Below, piece by piece: positions 15,816-22,794 of a stretch of 22,794 bases of DNA. The notes under the pieces are model-generated. The model worked only from the letters and a program-made list of their open reading frames with translations, did not search any database and was not told where the DNA came from. How positions within the stretch are numbered: position 1 is the stretch's first letter; each line of letters opens with the position of its first letter. Source of the DNA: Mycoplasma_H phocimorsus (GTDB lineage Bacteria; Bacillota_I; Bacilli_A; Mycoplasmatales; Metamycoplasmataceae); NCBI RefSeq assembly GCF_030077865.1, contig NZ_JASDDP010000004.1. The stretch is one strand, 5' to 3'. A program made the position numbers and the translations under genes.

Positions 15816-17939
15816 TTATTTTTTTAACATTGAAAATATTTTTGCTAACATTCCGCCAATAGCCGCTGCGCCAAGTATAATTGGTAATCAAAATTCTTTT
15901 TTGTTAATATTTTCAGAAATAACATTAGGTTTTTCTGGTTGTTGCTCAACCTTTAATTCATTTACTTTTTTAATAGGTAAATCATATGGTTTGTATTTAT
16001 TGTGTAAATTTGAATAAGAAGATGTAAAAGATGAAAACTGTAATTTTGGAGACATTTTTTTAGCTATTTTAATTTCTGATTCTTGATATTCTATATTACT
16101 TTTAAAAACAGTTAAAGTGGTTGAGTTATTTAAATAAAATTTCTCATCATATCCACGATATGAAATTTTAATTTTATTTTCTCCATCATTAATATTTTGA
16201 ACAGAATCAACTCTTCATCCATTTTCAAGTTTTAAATCAGCAGTTGATGTAACATTACTATTTACATATATTCTATTATCTCAATTATATCTATGTTCTG
16301 TACCACGCTTAATTGTTAAAAACGTCATATTTTCGCCAGTATAATTTCCCATTCCCTTAATAATTACTTTATTATAACCAACATTTTCATCTTGACGATA
16401 ATAGCCATCTTCATTATCATAAAATTCTTCATAAGATAATGTATAGTCTACATTTTCCTTAAGAATTTCATTATTATATTTAACTTCAACAATATCTTTA
16501 GCAAATTGTTGACTTGCATGATATTTATAATCTTTTAAAATTATTTCTGCATATTTTAAATTTTTAGAATTATTTGCACCCGCTATATTTTGATAATCAT
16601 TTCCTGTAAAAGCTTTAATTCTTGCTACTGCACCATTGTATGCTTTTTGACTATTAATTCATTGATTATTTTTTTCAATATATGAAAAATCATATTGTCA
16701 ATATTCTTCAGCACCAAAAATTAAATAAGCATTATCACCTTTAACTTGAGCAACTATAGTAAATCATTGACCCTGCTCTAAATCAATTGGAGTATCTAAG
16801 TCAATCGCTCTTAATCCGCCTAGTTCAAATTTTTTAGTTTTGCTTGCTATTTTTTTACCTAATTTTAATGAGTAAGGAGATGCATCATTAATATCACGTT
16901 TATAAATGCTTACTTCAACTTCTACATTTTCACCTTTAATTCCAACATTAATTGCTTTAAGCTTTTCTTTCATGTCAGTTTTTCCTGCTTTTGCTTGAAA
17001 ACTAACTGCTGCTTTTTTATAATTTGCACCGGCTAGATCTCTATATGAACCATCATAATAATAATTATTTTCGTAATTATATGAACTACGCTTAGTCATT
17101 TCTAAAGAATAAACATCATGAGGAACTGTATCATATGAAATATAAAAATATCCTTTATCTGCATAATCATCCCCTCAACTATTTTTAACAATTCATGCAC
17201 CATCACGTATTGTCCCGCTTCCGAATCTTTCTTTAGGAACTGTATCATCTCATCCAACAACTGTTGCAACATGACCAAATCTTAATGAACTTCTTGAAAT
17301 TTCAGAATTATAATATCAAGCTTTAGCATTTTTTGGAGTAGCAAATGAATATGCAACTGCTCCATTTTTAACTATCAGTTTTTTCATTTCTTCTCTATAA
17401 TTTTCTTTTTTATGATCAACAAAAATTAAATCTTTCAAAATATAATTTGATAAATTATCATTACTTTCATAATTATAAGTTTCTTCTTTTAATTTATTTC
17501 ATTGCATTAATGATTTTGCTGCATAAAGTGAAGATGAACCTTGTTCTTTTCAATTAGGAGCAAAATAAGTATCAAAATCAGTATTATGTAATTTATCCTG
17601 ATATTTGTTTCTATTTAATGTACTATAAGCTATATTTAATTCTGATAAATCAAGATTATCCTGTGATAAATATAATTTATTTTTAAGAATATTTATCTCT
17701 GCAACTGCTGTAGTACCAAAAGCTCAACAAATACCTTCATTTCCTTGATCTCTAACTTTAGTAATAAAATAATAATTAGGATTATCAAAATTTCGTGGAT
17801 CAAAAATTCTACTTTTTTCATTTTCCCCAGCTTCACCTTTATTATCATAACTTCAAGTATTTTGATATGCAACTAATGTGCTTGATAAAAATATTGCTGG
17901 AGAAGATAAAGTTGCTATTAATAAATATTTTTTATTCAT
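15816..17939 (-). CDS. Secreted, membrane-anchored papain-type cysteine protease (C1, CysP-like)
   Basis: A 707-residue protein with a papain-type catalytic set in the right order: oxyanion Gln65 and nucleophile Cys71 in VRDQGNEGICWAFGTT, His223 in RFGHVATVVGWDD, Asn253 in AWIVKNSWGDDYADKGY. A signal peptide (MNKKYLLIATLSSPAIFLSS) precedes it with almost no pro-region. After the protease comes a beta-rich, lectin-like region (about 280-440). Next is an Ig-like repeat region with NVGYNKVIIKGMGNYTGE (about 440-560), then a linker, and a C-terminal membrane helix (FWLPIILGAAAIGGMLAKIF) ending in basic residues. This places the protease on the outer surface, anchored by its tail. CysP of M. gallisepticum and M. 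synoviae, a C1 protease reported to cut host immunoglobulin G, is the likely family; the substrate here is not proven. AAGGG precedes the ATG at 17939. Reading requires many UGA Trp codons. Confidence 0.88.
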
Positions 17940-18208
17940 AAATCCCTTCTTAAATAAATATCAAATTATTACATAAAATATTCAAAAAATAAATTAAACA
18001 TAATATGTATATATTTATTATTTTTATTATACTTTTATTGATTAAATATTTTAATAAATGAAAAAAATAATTTTAATATTTTAAAGTAAATAAATAAAAA
18101 ATTGATATACGTTCATTTATACTAGAAAACAAAGATTTAATATTTATAAATTTATGCAAACATTACATAAAAACATATACTTATATGTAAATTAATAAAG
18201 AGGAAAAA
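17940..18208. other. Divergent promoter region, protease / lipoprotein
   Basis: An AT-rich gap of 269 bases between oppositely directed genes. On the plus strand TATACT at 18118-18123 is a candidate -10 box for the lipoprotein. A possible leader hairpin, TTACATA / TATGTAA, lies shortly before its ribosome site. No gene is seen. Confidence 0.4.
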
Positions 18209-19717
18209 GTGCTAAAAAATATAAGTAAATTAATAATGCAATTTTCTTTTATTCTCTTTATTACTATTACAACATTAGGTTGTTCACAAACTAAGGAAAA
18301 AGAAGAAATTTTAAAAGAAAAGCATGCTAAAATTACATTAAAATTAGTAAATAATCAATTTCATGTTTTAAATGAGAATGATAAATTAAATCTTAATACA
18401 TATAATAATATTGAAAATAATATAAATGATTTACATAAAAACGAGGCGAAAAGTTTATTATCAGAAACTAAGTTTTTGTATAAAAATTCTCAAGTTAATT
18501 CAAGAAAAACAAACACACTTTTAAATTTTTTTAATAATGAAAGTTCAAAATGAAAAAGTAAAGCAGTAACATTTTTTTCATTTTTAGCTATTAGCAGTGC
18601 AATTGGACTAGGTATTTATTTTGAAGAATATTATTCAAAAACAAAGCATAATCTTAAAACATGATTTTGATCAAATATTTATAATAAAAATAAACATTAT
18701 TTATTTACTGATTTAAAGGTAGAAAATAAAAACGAGTTTTATAAATTATTGTTAAGTTTATATAAATATAAAGATGAACATAAAGAAAACAATATTTTAT
18801 TACTACTTGATAAAATTATTAAAGAAGTTTTAAATTTATTTATAAGTCAAATTTCTTTTAAAAATATATTAAATGGTCAATTATTTATTAAATTAAATGA
18901 AGAAGCAAAAAAATTATGTAACGTTAATTTTATTACTGAATTAAAAGATATAAAAACCAAATTACCTATGATAACAAATGTATTTGAAGACCCTAATGTA
19001 CTTGGCCCATTTTTAGATTTTTTTTATACCCTAAAAAATTCAAAGTTAACTTTAATTAATGAAAAGTATAAAGATATTTTTAAAGAAGAAACGCAAAATA
19101 AAATAATTGGCAATTCTCAAACCAGCTCAAAAAGAGTTAAAAGGTCTTTATCTAAAGAAAATTCACAACAAAAACAATTTAATTTTTGAGATTTATTAAA
19201 TTTTAATACTAATAATATTAATAATCTAAATACAGAAGAAATAAAAAATTTTCTTAAAAGCAATAAAGAGGACATCAAAAAATATTTACCATTAGCTAAA
19301 TCTATTTTAAAAAATAATCTTAAAATAGAAGACAATAATATTTCTGAATTATTAGATAACATTATAAAAAATGATACCGTTTCAGAACAATCTATTGAAA
19401 AAGTAAAAGAAACACTTAAAAGTAAAAACATAAATGATATTTTAACAAAAGACAAAATTGTAGAAAAATTGCTTTCGCAAGACATAAAAGATTTACCAGA
19501 ATTACAAATGGCTAAAGATATTTTAAAGCCTCTTAAAAACGGAATTCAAAAATTAAAAAACAAAAGTGAATATAATCAAAAAATTGACTGATTAATTGAA
19601 ATTATTATAAATGCAATATCAATTTATTTTAATAAGCAAGAAAATAAATTTATATCCTACGAAACATTAAAAGAACTGCTTAAAGGATATTTAGATTATA
19701 AAAACAATAAAAAATAA
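18209..19717 (+). CDS. Lipoprotein with second membrane segment, function unknown
   Basis: A 502-residue protein starting at GTG 18209, chosen because AGAGGAAAAA lies just upstream. The N-terminus MLKNISKLIMQFSFILFITI ends in the lipobox TTLGC with Cys25. After about 90 polar residues a second hydrophobic segment follows at about 119-138 (VTFFSFLAISSAIGLGIYF). The rest, about 360 residues, is helical and rich in Lys, Asn, Leu and Ile, with short repeated motifs such as F-L/I-x-K-L. The frame crosses several UGA Trp codons. It lies 124 bases before a second gene of the same design, so the two are probably co-transcribed paralogs. I recognise no domain. The protein is predicted to sit at the surface, but where the large C-terminal part lies relative to the membrane is unclear. 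Confidence 0.8.
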
Positions 19718-19841
19718 ATTGAATTTATAACATTAATATTTATTAATTATTAATATATAAAACATATTTATTTTAAAATAAGCAATTAAAGCATTTTACT
19801 ATTAGATTTATTTTATAAATTTACTAGTTAATGAAAGGCAA

Positions 19842-21761
19842 ATGATGAGAAAAAGCAAAATTTTGCAAAAATGAAAAAAGATTACAATAACATCATTTGT
19901 AACTATTGCTTCATCATCATTTTTAATAGTAAATAATTTATTAGTTTCTTGTAAAAAAGAAATTAATAAAGAAAAAATAGCTCTTGATTTTCAAAAGCAA
20001 AAACAAAGAAAACTTGATTCAAATTTTATTGATAATAATACATCTATATTTTTACAAACTTTTAATAATTCTATTAACGATTCATTAAATTTTTTACAAA
20101 AACAAAAGCCAAATTTTGTAAAAAATTTAGAAACAAACGATATTATTTTTAATAACAAAAATAAGAATGAGTTAAATGCACCACAAGAAGAACAACACTT
20201 TAATGAAGAAGAAAGTAAACTTTTTGAAGAATTTCTTAAACAAGAAAAAATAAATAAAAGTAATGTAAGAAAATATAAAATAATCACTGCATCGTTTATT
20301 GTTGTTAGTAGCGTTATAACAGGTGTTGCTGTTGGTCTTGGTGCTTATTTTGGTTTTAAAAACATTAATTCTTCTGAAAATATACGAAAAAGAGAATTAG
20401 AAGAAAAACTTGAAAATTACAGACAATTGCTTAAAAATATATCTCCTACGAATTCTCTTGTAAATGTTTTCAACAAAATGTTTGAATTAGCTTTTACCAA
20501 TCAACTTCCTAAAGCAGTTTTAAGAATTTTAAAAGAAACATTTTTTAAAGATTTACTTCAAGATTTTGATGAAAAAAGCGAAGATATATTAACTAAAAAA
20601 TTAGAAGGAATTAAAAATCCTACTAAAGAAATTTTTAGAAAATTTTACGATAAAACAATTGTTATTAATTTATTAAAAAATGATTCGGAAACAAGTATTA
20701 AAAAAGCAATTAAAGATTGAGTTGTAGAAATAGTGAAAGAATATTTACCTAAAGCATTTAAATCTATTATAGAGTTTTTAATAACTCAAAGTGAAACTGG
20801 TAAAAAAAGTTCAATTATGAGCAGATTTATTGAAGGATTGCTTTTTGCTAGACAAATAAAAATTAAAGATATAGAAAATTTTTCTAACGTGGTTTCAATT
20901 TTTGCTAAATTTTTTACAAATCAAAATAGTCAATTATTCGAATATATTATTACATCTATTTCTAATGCAATAAATAAGCATGATTTCAGCTTTGATATAT
21001 TAAATGATTTTTTTGAAATCATAAATTTAATTATTTTAGATTTAACAGCTAAAGATGGAAAAATTGATATTGAAAAAGTAATAAATACGCTTTTACCCAA
21101 AATTACATCAATTGTAAATATTGATGCAAATTCGGATTATTCAAGTTATGTTAAATTTATTAATGATCTTTTTACTAAAGATGTATATCAAAATAATAAA
21201 TGAGTTTATTATTTTATGTCAACAAATAAAATAACAAGTAATGCTTATATATATTTAGATAGTGATTTTAAAAGTGTAACGCATAAAATAAAATTTCCAG
21301 AATTTAATATAAATTTTGAAACAATTGTTGAAGTCTTTGAAAATAGAAAAAATATAAGTGATAATTTTGATAAATTAATGAATTTAATATTCGAACCTCT
21401 TATTATTCAATTAACAAAAAAAGAAAAAAATGACTCTGTAAAAAAAGCAATTTTTCGATTAGCAACTTTTTTGAGTTTTGTTTATTATAAATATGCAAAA
21501 GTATCTAAAAAAAATTGAATAAATGCAATTTTTAATAGAGTAAATCCTTATGAGCCAATATCTTATCTTCCTAAAATAATTGACAATTTAATTAATAAAC
21601 ACAAAAATTTAAGCATAAATTTAGATTCAATATTTGGGGAAAAATTTTATAGACATTTTTCTTTTAAAAATTATTATAAAATATTTGATATCACAATTGA
21701 TGCAGCTAAAGGCGAAATTGCAAAATTAAAAGAAATTTTAGAAGTCGGTTATTATAAATAA
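19842..21761 (+). CDS. Lipoprotein with second membrane segment, paralog of the preceding gene
   Basis: A 639-residue protein read from ATG 19842 or 19845 (GAAAGG 5-8 bases upstream). The signal region (FVTIASSSFLIVNN) ends in LLVSC, lipobox Cys37. About 110 polar, Lys/Glu/Asn-rich residues follow. Next comes a Gly/Val-rich membrane segment at about 147-172 (TASFIVVSSVITGVAVGLGA), a charged coiled-coil-like stretch (KRELEEKLENYRQLLKN), and then about 450 residues of helical sequence. UGA Trp codons occur, for example near 20719 and 21202. The same order of parts as the previous gene suggests a duplicated family, though direct sequence identity is low by eye. No enzymatic motif is recognised. 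It ends facing yebC. Confidence 0.8.
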
Positions 21762-21780
21762 GTTTTATTTTGGAATAAAT

Positions 21781-21809
21781 AAAAAAATAGCATTTTATAA
21801 CTAATGCTA
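21781..21809 (-). terminator. Terminator of yebC
   Basis: Stem TAGCATT / AATGCTA around an 8-base loop, followed on the minus strand by seven T. It lies 22 bases past the yebC stop and may also end the converging lipoprotein transcript, although the plus strand lacks a clean T-run. Confidence 0.75.
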
Positions 21810-21831
21810 CTGTATTTATTATTTTGAACAA

Positions 21832-22557
21832 TTAAATTTCTAAGTTATGATAAACTTCTTGAATATCTTCTTCTTCCTCTAAAGCATCAATAGAATTAAG
21901 AATTTTTTGAGTCTTTTCTTCATCAAGTTCCACTTTTGAATTTGGAAGATAAGTTACTTCACTTCTTTCGAATTTTTCAATATTAAATTCTTTTTCTAAT
22001 GCTTCAGAAAGTTGACTTAAATCACTTGGCGCACTAGTAATTGTTACCATATTTTCTTCAAATTCAATATCTTCTGCCCCATTTTCAATAGCAACAAGAG
22101 TAATTTCATCTTCAGTGTAATTTTTAACATCAAAAATTATTAATCCTTTTTGATCAAATACATAAGGAATGGCACCCGCTTTACCCATTTGACCATTTTG
22201 TTTATTAAAATATGCTTTCAATATAGAAGAAAGACGATTAAAATTATCTGTTAAACAACTAATTAAAATTGTGGCTCCGCCTGAAAGTGTTCCTGAATAT
22301 AAATATTCAGTGTATCCTGAACCATTTCCTCCCACTCCAGCAGCTTTTGAAATAGCCTTTTCAATGTTTGATTTAGGCATTGATTGTGCTTTTGCTTTAG
22401 AAACAGCAAGCCTAAGGGCTGGATTCATACTTGGATCAGTACCTTTAGTTGCCGCCACATAAATTTCTTTACTTAATTTTTGAAATAAAACACCTCTTTT
22501 AGCATCTTGTGCCCCTTTACGGTGTTGAATATTGGCTCATTTTGAATGTCCCGCCAT
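21832..22557 (-). CDS. yebC: YebC/PmpR-family protein
   Basis: A 241-residue member of the YebC/PmpR family, known as DNA-binding regulators and more recently as factors that ease ribosome passage at proline-rich stretches. The N-terminus MAGHSKWANIQHRKGAQDAK is the family hallmark (with UGA coding the Trp). It continues MNPALRLAVSKAKAQSMPKSNIEKAISKA, and a GTLSGGATILISCLTDN segment and an acidic C-terminus follow. The start is the ATG at 22557, with AAGGAG 7 bases upstream; another ATG five bases further upstream is out of frame. Length is typical. It is transcribed alone and toward the lipoprotein genes. Confidence 0.93.
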
Positions 22558-22732
22558 TTCATTCTCCTTTTTTATATTAAAACAATATGTAATTAAAATT
22601 ACTTACACTATAAATAATACAAAATAACTTTTATTTTATATCCAAAAACAGCATTAATAAAAATTTAAAAAAATATAAAACAAAATCATGTGTATTTGTC
22701 TGCAATTATATGCCACAAAACTAAACAAATTA

Positions 22733-22754
22733 TTAGTTGAAAAATTTCAACTAA
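22733..22754. other. Hairpin near the window edge
   Basis: TTAGTTGAAA pairs with TTTCAACTAA across a two-base loop (10 bp). The T content after it on the minus strand is modest (TAATAATTTG), so it may be a weak terminator of a gene beyond the right edge. The rest of 22558-22794 shows no clear gene. Confidence 0.4.
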
Positions 22755-22794
22755 AAACAATTTAAATCTGGTTTTTAATAACATTAGAGACTTA

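Noticed and set aside
19117..20287. Minus-strand open frames rich in Phe, Leu and Ser over the lipoproteins
   Set aside because: They are complements of Lys/Asn/Glu-rich lipoprotein codons and lack ribosome sites.
22665..22793. Open minus-strand frame of about 42 codons running off the right edge, hydrophobic
   Set aside because: It crosses a 10-bp hairpin, has unspecific composition, and a stop codon lies at the very edge in another frame. Too short to call.
1..22794. Search for tRNA, rRNA, CRISPR arrays and transposase genes
   Set aside because: No clover-leaf pattern, rRNA motif, regularly spaced repeats or transposase motif was recognised by eye.

Overview
The window is chromosomal DNA of a mycoplasma (Mollicutes, genetic code 4). 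It is very AT-rich, and nearly every gene runs in frame through TGA codons where tryptophan is expected: restriction endonuclease, MFS transporter, AtpA, AtpG, AtpI-like protein, YebC, both lipoproteins and the cysteine protease. All coordinates here assume UGA = Trp. The hominis/synoviae lineages (Metamycoplasma/Mycoplasmopsis) fit in general terms, but I cannot name a species.

Layout. 41-2620 (minus): a type II restriction-modification cassette, a cytosine-5 DNA methyltransferase overlapping a downstream HNH restriction endonuclease. The methyltransferase is split by a (AG)6 dinucleotide tract. One more AG unit restores one reading frame, so it looks like a phase-variable gene caught OFF. 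2777-7028 (minus): an MFS transporter, an MTA/SAH-deaminase-type amidohydrolase, and a two-hydrophobic-segment surface protein, each with its own terminator or promoter signals. 7410-14123 (minus): a complete F1Fo ATP synthase operon, an AtpI-like small membrane protein followed by atpB-E-F-H-A-G-D-C, tightly packed with overlapping stops and starts. 14413-15508 (plus): rplJ-rplL preceded by a recognisable L10 leader RNA. 15816-17939 (minus): a secreted papain-type (C1) cysteine protease with a C-terminal membrane anchor, of the CysP type. 18209-21761 (plus): two lipoproteins in tandem, each with an unusual second membrane segment. 21832-22557 (minus): YebC/PmpR-family protein.

How the genes relate. 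The ATP synthase and rplJL parts are housekeeping. The rest is accessory: a switchable R-M system, a surface protease that may act on host proteins, and surface proteins sharing one odd topology. A diverged repeat of about 110 bp occurs downstream of both the R-M cassette and the atp operon. In both places it forms the transcription terminator, with compensating G-U pairs in the second copy. The most interesting items are the OFF-state methyltransferase beside an intact nuclease, the mobile-looking terminator repeat, the anchored protease, and the shared topology of three surface proteins.
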